DNA of 64,000 nucleotides from Gracilaria domingensis (GCA_022539475.1 VCMS01000209.1:35098-99097); one strand, 5' to 3'; positions 12,861 to 24,802 are shown, counted from the stretch's first letter. A program made the numbers and translations. The notes: generated from the sequence alone by a model not told the origin.

Positions 12861-13560
12861 TTATGAGTGCTGCATATGGACCAAAGCGGGAAGAAAACCA
12901 GATACAATTTTAGCCACATCAGCCTCACATAGCATACCTCGATACTGAACCACCTTCGTTAGGGTGTTAGCATCAGCATAGTCGGTGACGAGGTACAGAG
13001 TACGCACACTCTCATACACATCGACAATTAGAACGATATTGGGGTGATCAGGCATAAAAAGCAGTGTAACAGCCTCGTTCATAGCCTGTGCAACCTGTGA
13101 AGCACTACGTTTTCCCTTGGTAGTAATCTTGACACAAACAGAAAGCACCGTGTGCAAATCGACGGCAGCACTACATCGTCCCAACCCCGAGTCACGCAGA
13201 TCATTGCGATACTTGTACACACTGGTTATGCTTCGATTGGACGCCGAGAGCAACTGCTGGAAAAAGTGAACATGATCCTGTCTCGACTCCGTGTATGTAT
13301 AAAGTCGAGCCTGCGAGGTTTTTTTAAAGAGATTCGGACCGTGGGGAACTCTTCACTGGGCACCTGAGCGCCATACACGGTGATACAGCCGCCAAGAATG
13401 GGATGGTCAGGAGTGGAGGAGTATCTGGGGTATGGGACAGATAAATTGCAACATCGAAGATGCGCCTTTCTGGCAGGAAGAATCCTAACGTTGGCCCAGC
13501 CCTCGAAAAAGAGCGGGGCACCGTGGCGAAGACGCTCCCCACGCAGCGACGAATGCAAGC
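12861..13560 (-). pseudogene. PH domain plus protein kinase N-lobe fragment (CAMK-like)
   Basis: Reading leftwards from 13560, the first segment resembles a pleckstrin-homology domain (W near the start, basic strand pairs, GGCITVYGA, then FPTVRISLKK). After a frame change near 13250 comes a kinase N-lobe. Its parts are a degenerate glycine loop (DSGLGRCSAAV), VCVKI with the ATP-binding Lys, NEAVTLL, HPNIVLIVDVYE, LYLVTDYAD in the hinge, and EADVAKI with LVHMQ. The HRD catalytic loop that should follow directly is missing, because the GATG repeat block starts there. This is therefore a truncated, inactive copy of a PH-kinase, which would have been a membrane-recruited signalling Ser/Thr kinase. 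The kinase call is solid; the PH call is weaker. Confidence 0.65.
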
Positions 13561-13839
13561 AAGTCTTGGTTGGGGTGCTGGGGGCGATGACACCACACTC
13601 TCGAGCGAAAGGGGAGATGAAGTGTGAGAGAAAGACTTGACCATGGGTGCCTCAAGCGATCTGAAAAACGCCTTGCCTTACATAAAGATCTCAAGGCCAA
13701 AGACGACTGGAACTGGTATAGCCCTATGGCGCGTTTTGCACATTGTTGCAAGCGCAATCAAAGGTGCGAAACTGTTTGTTACAGCGCTGCTTGCGCGGTA
13801 CCTGGTTGTAGATGGTTTATGCACCTCAGGGCTGAGCAG

Positions 13840-15290
13840 CAGGTTCTCGGCGGTTTTCAGCCGCTCGCCCTGCTCGCGTGCGAGCGGAAAGAAGGAAGAG
13901 GCCACGCTGAGGGCCAGAATCGTGGCGGCGAGGAGGGCCGTGGCGGTGGCCATGGCGGCGCTGAGCGAGGTGGAAGGCAGCAGCTGTGCTTTCCAAACCC
14001 GTGTGCTTGCCCAGCGGTAACGAACATAAGGGGGTTCGCGGCGCTGCGTGACGGGGCGCGGCGCAGCAAGCGAAGCCGATGTCACATATCGACCGGCTTC
14101 CCAAGCGGGTCATGTAATCTAGGACGCGGCACGGGTTGGGCTAACGTTTCTGTCACCGCCGCCGCATTCAGAGCCGCCGCTTTGGCTGCCGCCTTGGCTG
14201 ACGCATTTGCTCCAGCCACCGTGCAGCCCAAATCGGCTTGTACCCGCTGTCATACAGGCGGCTCTCGATGCGCGGCTCTCGACGCACCGTCGGATAGAGG
14301 GCTGCCACCGCGCCAGCACGATGACGAGGATGCCACGCACAGCGTTCGCAAAGCGCCGCAAAAGGCGCCGCACCTGGAGGCGCTGCTCTCCCATTGCGCG
14401 CGCAAAAGCGGCTATTGTCATGCAATCTGACGTTCGCATCGACGGCGACTCCAATCTCATCATGGCCAAGTAGGTGCAGCACTTTGTGTGGCAGCGGCCA
14501 AGAAAGCGCTGTACACCACGCCGTGTTACGTACTGCTGGTGCACGGGCACGTCTGGGCTACAGACCGGCATGTGCGCGCGTCCATCGGAGCGCTCGTTAG
14601 TGAAATCCGTTTGTCGCTCACCACAAACGTCCGCGCTTCCACCATGCAAGTCTTCGTGCTCGCGTACAGCATGCGGCACGGAGGCAAGGTGAGTCCGGCG
14701 CAGCTGCGCCGTGAGAGCGGGCGCTGCCATCTGCTACGACTGCAATGCTCGCTGCTTCCCGCCGCCATCCTGGACGATTCCACGTACGGCGCGCCGCAGG
14801 AGCGCCTGCTCCTCATGCAGCCGCTGCGCGACAGAATGGCCCACGCCGCCATACTGAAGGTGAGACTATCGACGGGAGACGTGCGCCTGCCATTGCGCGC
14901 GCGCCTGCGCCACATCAATGCACTCGACTACGCACCGGCCTAGCGCCAGCGCGCGCCCGACCGCATGTGCTGCACGCAGCGGGACGGTGCGGTTTCTAAC
15001 TGTGCCTTCGCTCCTGCGCCGCTCGCTCAGCGGGCCAAATGTGTGCTCGCATTACGCGCGCCGCGTGAAGCAGGGAAGGACTCAGATGGTCGGTTCGCGT
15101 CGGAGCGCAGCCGGCGAGGTACGGCCACCACGCCATCCGCTGGCAGTGGTAGACGCCGCCGCGCGTGAGGCGCTCGCATCAGAGTGGAGCTGTTCGTCAC
15201 TCTTTGAGTATGGTGAATGGCTTGCGCTACGCGCCGTCTCAATGGGAAAGCGACTGGGCGAACAAGTAGCCTTCTACGAATAGAGAGTAG
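13840..15290. other. GC-rich block with possible coding fragment at 14488-14943
   Basis: Composition changes sharply to CpG-rich sequence. Long overlapping frames occur on both strands, as expected by chance at this composition. The most protein-like is plus-strand 14488-14943 (152 codons), which has balanced residues and phrases such as GALVSEIRLSL, AYSMRHGGKV and CSLLPAAILDD. I recognise no family. The block lies between the inverted GATGCGCCA repeat copies. Confidence 0.35.
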
Positions 15291-15414
15291 CTAGTTTCAG
15301 CTCAAGAGCTGCTAGTAGTGCACTTCTCAGTTAGCAGTGAAGCACTGGCAGGGCACCGTATGGCTACGAGCAGCTCAGAGTGATTTTAAATGCGCACGAA
15401 AACACTGAGGCGAT

Positions 15415-15580
15415 CTTGGGCGCATCCAGGCTGCGCCTATTTCCTTTCTGAAAAATGAACTTTCTTCCAATGTGCATCATTGGCGCATCATATTGCCCGC
15501 CAAGACATCCAACGTATATCATCGGGACGTTCCTGGCGCATCAGGGTACCTTTCTGGGACACCATAATAGATGTCGAACG
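15415..15580. repeat. Degenerate interspersed repeat block (right, inverted copy)
   Basis: It contains the exact reverse complement of the left-block 19-mer at 15471-15489 and further TGGCGCATC words (near 15533), plus GACATCCAACG as in the left block. With 12401-12850 it brackets 3 kb holding the kinase fragment and the GC-rich block. Confidence 0.5.
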
Positions 15581-15832
15581 GTGACACTGTGGAAGCATTG
15601 GAATCATTTTTTCCGCATAAACCTACTTTCTGCTGTAGCCCTGACTACAGCGGGAAGTACGTATATGCTCAAGATTTTAAGGTCAATGGCAGTCACTGGG
15701 AGCGTTGTCGAGATATAGTCTTTCACGTGCCTTATCTTTTCCGCTCCAGCCACGATCCGCCAAGTTCCCAAGACCTTCACAGCTGTAGTATCTCTGTCTA
15801 ATTTTGTGCTTCGTCCCACTAACATAAGTTCC

Positions 15833-18045
15833 TCATCTCTTGCGTTGATTTCGAGCCGAGCGAAGAAGGCAGGTCTGAATCTGCCAAATTCTGATTTTTC
15901 TTGACTCCTGCTTGTAGCCCTCTTCTTCCAACGCTAATCTCATTCCATTGCCAAGTAAATGCAGACCAAAGAGGTTATGCGTCTTATGAAACAAGTTTGC
16001 TTCTGTTCTCTGCGTCGATCTCCGCATCTCAGCAAGCTACCCAGCCACTGATTCAACAACGAACTGCGAAACATTTCTCAGAGGCCCACACTCTTGTAAA
16101 ATTGCAGGGAAGCGTGGAATAGATTGCGTCGTTGGGGTCAGCCAGAACGCTGAGGATCTCTTGTCAAATAAAAATTCCAAGAACATCGAGTGAAGCTGTA
16201 TCACAGGCTTCTCTAATCGAGCTATGTCATGGACACGTGGAATGGCCTCGAACAGAATATAGGTGATCTTCGAAGTAATGCTCCATGTTTTCGTCAACTT
16301 TGTGTCAATTAAGCTACTGTTGAACAAACACGGGCAATGGAAAGAGGCCAAATTTTGAAGGTCTTCGGCTTTGAAGCCATCCAAGTGCTTAAATGACTCC
16401 GGAGGTCGTCCTTATACGGCTGAGATCCGTTTGTATCCGATTAAAATGCCTCGTTGATACTCTCGAGGACCTCGTGCTCAATAACGAAACTGTGCTTTGA
16501 TCGATCGCATTTTGGATGCGACCCAATTGTCAAAGCTACAAGATGTTTCACCAATACTAGTAGTCATTGGTGCATTGGATCGTAAGGAGTACATTTAAAG
16601 GTATCACGTTCGAGGTTTCCCAGCAACGGTCTGCGTCTGATACCCATACTCTTCATTATGTATTCCTGTTCAGCCCTAGTCGCAGCTCTCTCCACTTCAA
16701 TCCATGTTCTTTCCATCTCCTCTTTAGTGCGTATTGGATTGGATTCAAGGTTATTATAGCAATCCGGACGTCTCTCTGAGATCGTTCTAGGATTATTGTC
16801 AATATTTGCTCGCTCTGGTATCATCCACAAATGATTCCCGCCTCTACTAGGCCTTCGCACCTAGGCCTTCGCGCCTGTTTGAGACACTTTCGGCATGATC
16901 GTTCGGCATTATGACCCTCGCTTCCGAGCAGTTTACTTGCAGCGCACCAATCTGCATTGACAGAAACAAGGTAGCCGTAAATGGTTCTCACGTCGCCGTT
17001 ATTGCGACGTATTTGCACCTCCTTTCCATGTTCTGTAGATCTTGGATTAAAGGGACCAAAAACCTGTCGAAGAGCTCCGTGTCACGTGATCCAGGGACAA
17101 GTGCGGATAAGATTACATTTGCATCCTTAAAGCGGTATTCTGGACTGTAGTTCAGGATTGTGAACATGAATTGCCCGAGAGACTTTGTGACTTTTCGCCC
17201 TTTGAGAGCCTCAACACCATTGGATGAAAAAGAAAGGCATACAATTCTTCATTCTCTTTCCACGTACGAATTCGTTGTCCATGCTGATTGCGAAAATATT
17301 TACCGTGATAGAAGTTTTGAAGATGTAGATTTCCATTTCCTTGTCTCATCGCAGTAGGGTTATAAGCTCTCTTAAACTATTCGAATATTTCTTGAAACGA
17401 ATCAGGCTCTTTACACAGCGCAGAGATCTGCTCTGAAAGGAATCTATACCAATACCTTTGATGAGCAGAAAACTGAAGGTTGAGGTTGCAGTTGTTGCTC
17501 GGACATTCTAGGTTTGCAGCGTACTTCCTAAAATATGGAGCATGCTCTTCCTTGGACATGAAGACGAATTTGCGCCTAACCCCGGAGTAACTGCGCATAT
17601 AGTTGATGATGGAGTCGTAACTATACCTGGATTGCACCACATCAGTTCTCAAGAAACGCCTAGCCTAGTTTTCAGAGAGCCCATCGTACTCAATTGTAGC
17701 CAGAACGTGTAGTAGACGTTTTGCATCAATGTGTTTCAAATCTCCAGTAATTCCGTTTATTGGGGCTGGATCATCGTCCGTTTGTCCAGAGACGCTCTCA
17801 ATCTCTGGTGAAACAATAATGATCTCGTCCCATTGACTATCCTCTCTTACCGAACCGGCATCGACGGCTCCGATGTCGAGATTAAAGAACCCAGGCTGAT
17901 CCACAATGTGATTCACGTCTTCAATAATTCCAAGCGCCACTTCCTCATCATTGTTAGATATAAGCACTGGTCCAGATATTGTGTTATCATTACGGTCATG
18001 GTCCCAGTGTACTCCATTGAAGTCACTGGAGAAATCAAAATTCAA
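15833..18045 (-). pseudogene. Tnp2-type (CACTA) transposase, copy A, heavily decayed
   Basis: Reading leftwards, fragments align in order with the other two transposases in this window. An acidic N-terminal region (18045-17665) is followed by SPEYRFKDANVILSALVPGSRD and a further hydrophobic stretch (about 17130-17040). Then come VNADWCAASKLLG with SCRKCLK (metal-binding Cys pair), PYDPMHQ (copy of the IMHL/LMHL motif), and CGPLRNVSQFVVESVAG near 16070. A C-terminal tail ends at 15833. These match LLNTDPSERFKVRNVLP, KPCRNC, IDLMHL and CGPLSYLSQWSVENFVG of the other copies. Several frame changes and in-frame stops occur, including a TAG just after ESVAG. It belongs to the En/Spm (CACTA) superfamily, which uses a DDE-type cut-and-paste enzyme. 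Confidence 0.7.
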
Positions 18046-18675
18046 ATGGTTACTTCGTTGAATTTCAGTGCTCGTTTATTTTAAACCACGCGTATTTCTA
18101 ATTTCTCTCTCTTCACTGGAGCTCCTTCCTGTACGCTGTGCTCTCTGATCGTGAACGGAGCGAAATTGTTGTCCCACCTCGGAATATTGAGCATGCGTGA
18201 TGAGTCCTCTCTTGTTTTGGTTCATATGTTCATCATCACGTCTCTGGTTGTCCTGCCGATCTGTTTCAAAGATTCACGGCAACTATAGAATGAGATACTC
18301 TGAGATACCGTGTTCTGCTGTCCCTCGATATTAGCTGGGATTTAGGGGTAAATATACCGTTCTCTGGTTCGCGAGGCAAAATTTTGACGAAAACGCTTTT
18401 TTCTTGGGGCCATACGTATGAGTTCACTTGCCCTTGCCTTGAATCAGAGTAACCATAACACCCGATTCAACTGTAAAAGAATGATAGGAAAGATAAGACA
18501 ACCATCCCATCGAGACCAGATATGTTTCCGTGGAAATCGAAGCGAAGCCGTATGCGACAAATTCTTATAAATATCCATTGACCTGCACGTCTCTTCCCCT
18601 CGTCCACACCCCATCTCGACCTACTCTGGTCTGCCATATCCTTCCTTCTCCGCTACCAACTGCATCTGGATCCTT

Positions 18676-19107
18676 TTGTTTCAGGTGTATTGTCTCGATA
18701 CGATCAGTAAGGTTGTGTTCTCTCCATTTTTGCAAATGGTCAGGAATACGGATTCATTACCTTCAGAAGAGCGCGTCCTGTCTATTCCGACTCGGACTGA
18801 ATCCCGTCGAAGAGGCAAACATGGCGTAGAAGGTAAAGGATCACAGCGTCTCATTCGTGAAATATTCAATCGGAAGATGTCAGTGTATGAAGGCAGTGAT
18901 TATGATCCGCAGCATCCCATACCTGAGGAATTTGGCTACTGAGTAACGAGCAGCATTAGGTAGTAAATCTACTTCAATCGGTCCGTTCCAGATGATGGAA
19001 CTCTTACGTACCGCAAACTGGTTCGAGAACAGCCGACAGTTGTGGTTGAGCTTCGTTCAAGAATTGAGAGACATTACCGAATTCTGAGAAAAGCCGAGGT
19101 TCAATGA
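18676..19107 (+). pseudogene. Candidate partner ORF of Tnp2 copy A
   Basis: Divergent to the copy A transposase. One frame runs from 18676 to TGA 19105-19107 with TGA at 18940-18942 and tandem TAG-TAA near 18961-18966. The protein is charged and basic (ESRRRGKHGVEGKG, VELRSRIERHYRILRKAE), the last part being helical. It is shorter than the partners of copies B and C and shows no clear alignment to them, so the assignment rests on position and orientation. Confidence 0.35.
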
Positions 19108-19424
19108 GCTGTTACCATGCTCATTCAAAAAAGTCTTAGACAGGATCGTAAGTAACGCACTGGCACAGTTTCGGGACAAGCTAATGATATAAGAAGTGAA
19201 GCAACAGCGGCGCTTGATACATCCCTACTGGAATTCTGACACAATTTTATGCAGACGAAAAGCGGCATTACGTACTGTAGTCGCTTGTGCCAATGCTGGC
19301 AATAAGAGGAAATTGTCTCTGTCATGCTTTTAAATCCGGCACTGATTACCTGGATTGTGGCAATTTCCGACACCCTCTGAAGTGCTGCGCTAGAGCAATA
19401 AGTTGGCGAATATATTCTGCTAAT

Positions 19425-19467
19425 CGTTGATTGTCACATGTAGCAATGCTACATGTGACAATCAACG
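19425..19467. repeat. 43-bp near-perfect palindrome between two Tnp2 copies
   Basis: Two 21-bp arms (CGTTGATTGTCACATGTAGCA and its reverse complement) are separated by a single A. It lies between the end of the copy A partner ORF and the 3' end of the copy B transposase. It could be two element termini fused tail to tail. I did not find a further copy of the arm in the window. Confidence 0.6.
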
Positions 19468-19539
19468 GGTGCTTTTCGCTCGTCTTTGATCACGATATCT
19501 ACGTTTCTTGGCTCAAACCTGCCTCTTCTCACTTTTCTC

Positions 19540-19675
19540 CTCCCACCTAGCTTATCCCACTTGCCTTCCGCCACCCAGCTCGTCTCACCTGCTTCCCCCA
19601 CATATAGCTTCTACCACCTGCCTCCTACCACCTAGCTCGTCCCACCTAGCTCCTCCAACCTACTGCCTCCCACGT
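19540..19675. repeat. Degenerate C/T-rich tandem repeat, unit about 30 bp
   Basis: Words such as CACCTAGCTCGTCCCAC and CACCTGCCTCC recur four to five times. The plus-strand translation is a PPSSSHL-type repeat. It lies just downstream of the copy B transposase, on the side where the element terminus should be; subterminal repeats are common in CACTA elements. Confidence 0.5.
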
Positions 19676-19681
19676 GGAATG

Positions 19682-22600
19682 CGATTAACGCCGTCTATAT
19701 AAGTATAAGACGGATCCAGAAGTCCATCTGAACGAAGAGTCGGATCGATAAAGTAGACGCGTGTCCCACTAAATTCTGAATCGACGTTGTGCACAGGTGC
19801 CTTATGCTCGACAACTCCTATAACTCGTCGCAGAACCTCGAGATCTTCAATCGAATTTGTGCGGAAGATATTCCCAATGTTACCTGCCTTGACCCTATAA
19901 ACCCCGGTTATGGTCGAAATATGGCCGATATGTGACCGAAATGTTGGCGTATAAGTCGAAAACTCGTGAGAGCATATATCTCGTCAAGATAAGAAGCTTT
20001 TGTTTTCATGCATGTGGCCGAAATATGGCCGAAATATGGCCCATATATGGCCGCATTGAAAAACAAGAAATACCTATCTTGGTGAGATACGCGTTCTCAC
20101 AAAATTTCGACTTATACGCCAACATTTCGGTCACATATCGGCCATATTTCGGACATAACCGGGGTTTATAGGGTGAATACTTGTTGCTGCCTTCCCACTT
20201 GCAATCCTTCCTCTCAATCGAACATACCAAGCGCATATCTGTTTTGAAGAGGACTATGCTCCGAAAGTGAAGCTGGTCGCCATTTCAGACGAAACTCCAA
20301 CACTTTCAAGAGTCGACCGTAATACATGTCCGCTAGATTGTCTACAGTCAAATCCATCTCCACCGCTACGAAGTGGCTTCTTCGCTGTACCGATTGTGTT
20401 GATCTCAGTATGCTTGCGATTTGAGCGCTTTCGAAAGATGTAACAAAGCGAACACGCGAGTGAAAGGTTATGAATTCAACAGACTCTGACATTTGCTTCG
20501 CATCGCCAATAGAAAGACCCCCAGAATCATTGGCTTGCGCGTACTTGCGTCTAAAGTAGTCAAGCAAGAGAGCGCAAATTCTCCTTCGTTGAATGATCGC
20601 TCCAGCTTTCATTGTGTTACTCGGACCAAGACAGACAAAACCGTCTTTCATTAGAAGTTCCTGTACGTTCTCTGAGAGCAGGAGGAAAGGTTTGTTGTAA
20701 AATGACTTTGAGGCTTCTGAAAAGAATGAGTAGTTAATCATTTCAGTCGCAATATGCGACTTTGCCCTGGATGGCTGGTCGACCCAGCCAATAAATCCTT
20801 CAGACTAGTACTGCGACACTCCTTTCAAAGTACCATAATCAGACAATGTCTTTGAAAGATGAATTAAGACGTGATAAATGGACTTGCACATGTAAACCCT
20901 GGAGGCGTCAAAGCGGTAATAGTGTCGCTCAAAATGCTCCACGAATCTGACACAAAGACGGAAGTGATCACTCACATCTGACCTCCTAATACAGGCACGA
21001 AATGAAATATCCATTACCTCTGCAAGCAATTGTAGCCCATCCAGATAGCACTGGGGCAGTACTTCTTCAAATAGTATAAGAGAAAAGAGCAAAGTAAAGG
21101 CCTTATGATGAGCAGCTTTCCATCTACGATGGTGTTCGAGATGCATGAGAACGATTCCCAACTGCCCGGATAACTGTTCAGATCACATGTTAAACTCCTG
21201 ATCCAAAGAACGGATGACTGCATCAGTGATATGAAAAGCATCATCATCTCCCGAAGTCCCCAGTGTGAACATATCCTTCTGTATATTGTAAAACAAGTGC
21301 ATTATGTCATGCGGGAAGATATCGTATGGACCGGTATCGACAGGAAGCGAACTGAGCTCATAGGTTGGCAGAAAAAACAGGATAGAACTTTGTCGGATTC
21401 CAGTTTCCTTTCGAATGCGTTTTCTTTCATTGTTCGAAGCCACTTTGAGCTCCTCCAGGGTCAACTTGACAGTCAACGCTCTTCGATCAGGAGTGTTCAT
21501 AGGGTCTATGACTCTCTGAATTCTCCCGTTTCCATTTCTTACTCTCGTCAGATAGTAGTAATGTGAAGAACGACCAGAGATGCCGCTCATAATTCCTTCG
21601 ATGTTGCAATTTCGGCATGGCTTCGCTGCACAATGCCCGGCAAGGCCAGATATTTTCGATATCGCAGGCTGGTCCCCGGAGAAATAGATGAGATGAATAC
21701 GAACGTTTTTTGTCTCTCCGTCGAAGAACTTAAGTGGAAATCCGTCGCTTGGCATACTAAGCAGCTCATTAACAAAAGGCAGCAAGAAAGACTGAAGATT
21801 ACGTGGTTCGTTTGGTCCCGGTATGAATGCCAACGGGAGGACATTTTGCGGCTTATACCGGTGCAAAGGATGAAGATTGTATTTAATAGCAGCCATAACC
21901 CAGACGTTGTGATTGCTATTTATAGGGGGTGAAAACCATTCATGCTAATGGCAATGAATACATCGTTCTCAAGTTTCTCCGGACCACCATACTGAGAACA
22001 GAGAACATTGAAGCGGTCTCCATCGTAGAAATCTTGCAGCCAACCGGTACTTGCTTCTCTGGACGATCGATAGCTATAGAGCTCTTTGCAGGTATTTTCG
22101 TCTTGAACAAACCCGCAAATACGATCTAGCAAAGGTATAAACTTAAACGTATCAAACCCATTTCGACTGGAATCTGTAGAAGACGCGCGCGCTGCATTCC
22201 GTACAAACATTAGTTGACAGAGCATCTTCCATTGAGGACACAAAAGCCATATGCCCAGGGCAGACCTTGTAGATCTGGACGATGCCCCTGAGACCCGAGT
22301 GGAAAACAAGGTTGTTCGTGACGCTTTTCAAGCTTCGCAATGGTGCCTTTACAAAGCTTAATACAGCATCCATTCCTTCCCTCTGCACCCTCCAACGATC
22401 GCTAAACTGTACCCATGCTTCGTTCACTTGCAGCCATTGAAGCACTTTGTATGAATTTCTCTCCATAGTCTGGTCAGATGCTTCTACTCCTGACACAGTC
22501 CCTTCAATATCTTCCTCAGAGGTAAGCTGCATATCTCCTACGTTTCCACTTGGTGACGTAGGGAATGCCACATGATAAGTCTCGGAATTGTACGGTTCGC

Positions 22601-23186
22601 TAAGGTCTTGTTCATATGTGCTTGCATTGGTATGCACAACATTATGGTCCTCATCAGAGACTGGCAGTGGATGGAGATCGGGGCGAGCTGTGGGGAAATG
22701 GATATCAATGTTACTCGTGGATAAAGCAGGAGGGGACGCGTCGGTGACATTTTCATTGTGAGAATGAACCAGATACTCATTTTGTGGATTGATCGCGAGA
22801 AAAGCGTTTCCAGAATCATTTCTTTCACTCTCATCTCGAACCCCTTCTTCGTTCATAATCATCGCATTCCCAAGTGATACACTTGTCGGAGGAACATGGT
22901 TCCCAGCGCGCGCATCAAGTCCGTTCGAGGCCTGTTGACTTTCGTTGCATCCAATATGGACATAATCGGATGATGAAGTCTCAAATTGTTCAAAGTTGTA
23001 AAAGATGAGATTATCGGGCACCCTGGGGCCCCACTGAAACATTAGTCTTCCGTTCTCTTTCTGTACGCGATTCGCAGCTCTTTTATGATCCAGCATGGTG
23101 GTACGTGATACAGGCTTTCCCGAAGAGCAACGGCACCAAAACCAAGGAGGGCAAACATACCTTCGCTGCTTCTGAATATGCGCCAT
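19682..23186 (-). pseudogene. Tnp2-type (CACTA) transposase, copy B
   Basis: The ATG is at 23186. The N-terminus carries a putative zinc motif C-x5-C-x-C-x13-H (YVCPPWFWCRC, later LDHKRAA), spaced exactly as in copy C. A long acidic Ser/Asn-rich linker follows. Next is the core: NVLPLAFIPGPNEP, FLLPFVNEL, KPCRNC, HDIMHLFYNIQ, then GTLKGVSQ. The C-terminal part continues beyond the foldback insertion: translation of 19891-19682 gives IFRTNSIEDLEVLRRVIGVV and TRVYFIDPTL, which match VFTTYSVESVDTISRQ and RTYFVDALAG of copy C. Damage: frame changes near 22200, 21900 and 20230, in-frame TGA at 21183-21185 and TAG at 20805-20807, and the inserted element at 19892-20174. The enzyme would have bound termini and catalysed cut-and-paste transposition. 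Confidence 0.8.
19892..20174. mobile_element. Foldback/MITE-like element inserted in transposase copy B
   Basis: 283 bp, almost entirely palindromic. Arms of at least 79 bp (19892-19970 and 20096-20174) begin ACCCTATAAACCCCGG and match with few differences. Weaker pairing continues inwards to leave a loop of ATATGGCC repeats. It separates two parts of the transposase coding region that both align to copy C, so it is an insertion. It encodes nothing. I see no unambiguous target-site duplication. Confidence 0.75.
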
Positions 23187-23527
23187 CGCGGTGTGTCAGT
23201 TAGTATTCTATCAAGGACATGTAGCTGGATACGAATAGGTACGATACGGAGGGTTTGGTTGTGAATTGGGCATGATAAGACGTACTTCGTATATTCCTTT
23301 CCATTGATGACGTTAGTATCATCAGATAGATATATATAACGACAACAAATTCTGCTCAGAAAGACGAAACGAAAGACAAAAGATTGATATAATCCAGAAT
23401 TGCGACGTGTTAGCCCTCCTTAGGTCTTCGTCTCTTGTCGGCAACGCTTGGCAAGGTTCGATTCACTGATTGTTCTTGACCTTGACTACGGCCTGTTCCT
23501 ACCAGTGAATTATTCTTCTTTGGGTCG
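23187..23527. promoter_or_regulatory. Shared intergenic region between divergent Tnp2 and partner ORF (copy B)
   Basis: 341 bp lie between the two divergent ATGs and should hold both promoters. It has AT-rich tracts (ATATATATAACG near 23331) but no repeat that I can name. The equivalent gap in copy C is about 300-350 bp. Confidence 0.4.
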
Positions 23528-24802
23528 ATGAATCACATTAGCTCCAGACAATTTCAGGCCTTGGTACTAACAAAACTCGATGAGCAGCAAGCCGAACTCA
23601 AGAAGCTGCGCGAGTATGTTATGAGCAGGTTTTCGGCAGTTCTTGTCTCACCACAGCTCCCACCACTGCCCCGTCCCATTCAAGGGAAGGACATGAAGAG
23701 AACCACCAACGTCGCAAAGATGTTGCGTGACGAAATCGGAAGACGCAACGAACGTACTCTGCACACCGCGAAGACTACTGGGGACCCCTCAGGACCATTG
23801 TACATGCAGTTTGAGGATGGAATTCCAGACACGGGTTTGAATTCAGATGCAATGAAATGCATTGAAACCATCATCAGGCTACAACTTCCACCTGGATGGG
23901 AGAAGATGAGGTGTCTTGAGATATGCACTCTGTAGAGACAGAAGAGTGAGTTGGTAATTCAAGAAGCATCAAGAACGCCTGATCTGTACATATTTTCCCA
24001 AGCATCAAATCAATGGGCACTCAGAATGCTTGCTGAGCAAAGAACGTATGCAAGCCAAAGGACAGCCAAAAAGGAATCGAAGAAGTCCTTGAAGAGTGAG
24101 CGTGAAATCAGTACTTCAATATCTGGAGATGTGAGGAAAGACCTGAAGACTGATGACGCATATCCCACTGCTTCGGTGGCCAAAGCCCAACAGCATTCGT
24201 CAGTCGATGTATTAGATGGGTGTGCTAATGAAGACGGTTTACATGTTAGTGCAAACGAACCGGCTGCAGTGGTTGTGCCCGATCTTGTCGAGAAGGCGAT
24301 TTCAGCTGAGAAGAAAAAAGGTAGCTCAGACGCACCGAATTATTCTTCGAACGAGTTTACCGGTTTGCCGATTCGGACACCGCTTGTAGACTTGATGGGT
24401 ACGAAAGATATGGAAATGGTTAGCGATCATGCACAAAGCCGTGGAAGATCCGCTCAAGCTCCGAGTCACGTAGCACCAGCTGGAAGCATTGTTCAGGAAA
24501 AGAATGTTCATGTTGAAGGAGATGTTCTTCCTAATACTCAAAGTTCGAAACGAGAGAATAGCGCTCCAACTCAGAGTGAAAAGATGTTAGCCATGCTCTC
24601 TAATCTCAACCCAAACGCCATGGAAAAGTTAGTGAAATTTCTCTCGGAGGAGCAAGAGGACCCTAAGCCAGATACCTCAACCGAGTTGGCACATACCGCT
24701 GGAGAGAGAAACAATGTGCCTCCCATTCAAGTTTCGAAAGGAAAACGAAAGATAAAAAAGCGCAGCAGAGCAATTGCACGCAACTTGAAGAGTTCAAAGT
24801 AG
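23528..24802 (+). pseudogene. Tnp2-element partner protein, copy B (one in-frame stop)
   Basis: From ATG 23528 one frame runs 424 codons to TAG 24800-24802, interrupted only by TAG at 23933-23935. The N-terminus has a short coiled coil (LTKLDEQQAELKKLREYV). There is a compact region with RDEIGRRNERTL and LQLPPGWEKMR, then a long acidic, Ser/Asp-rich linker, a helix near MLSNLNPNAMEKLVKFL, and a very basic end (KGKRKIKKRSRAIARNLK). This layout, divergent from the transposase, suggests a DNA-binding or regulatory partner like TnpA of En/Spm, but no sequence match to TnpA is claimed. The same frame stays open to 25177 after the TAG; I treat that as untranslated. Confidence 0.55.

Noticed and set aside
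13624-15283. Several long ORFs on both strands in the GC-rich block
   Set aside because: Mutually overlapping frames on both strands are expected at this composition. Only 14488-14943 was kept, as a weak candidate.
19892-20174. CRISPR-like repetition of ATATGGCC words
   Set aside because: The repeats lie inside a palindromic foldback element, with no regular spacing, and the genome is eukaryotic.
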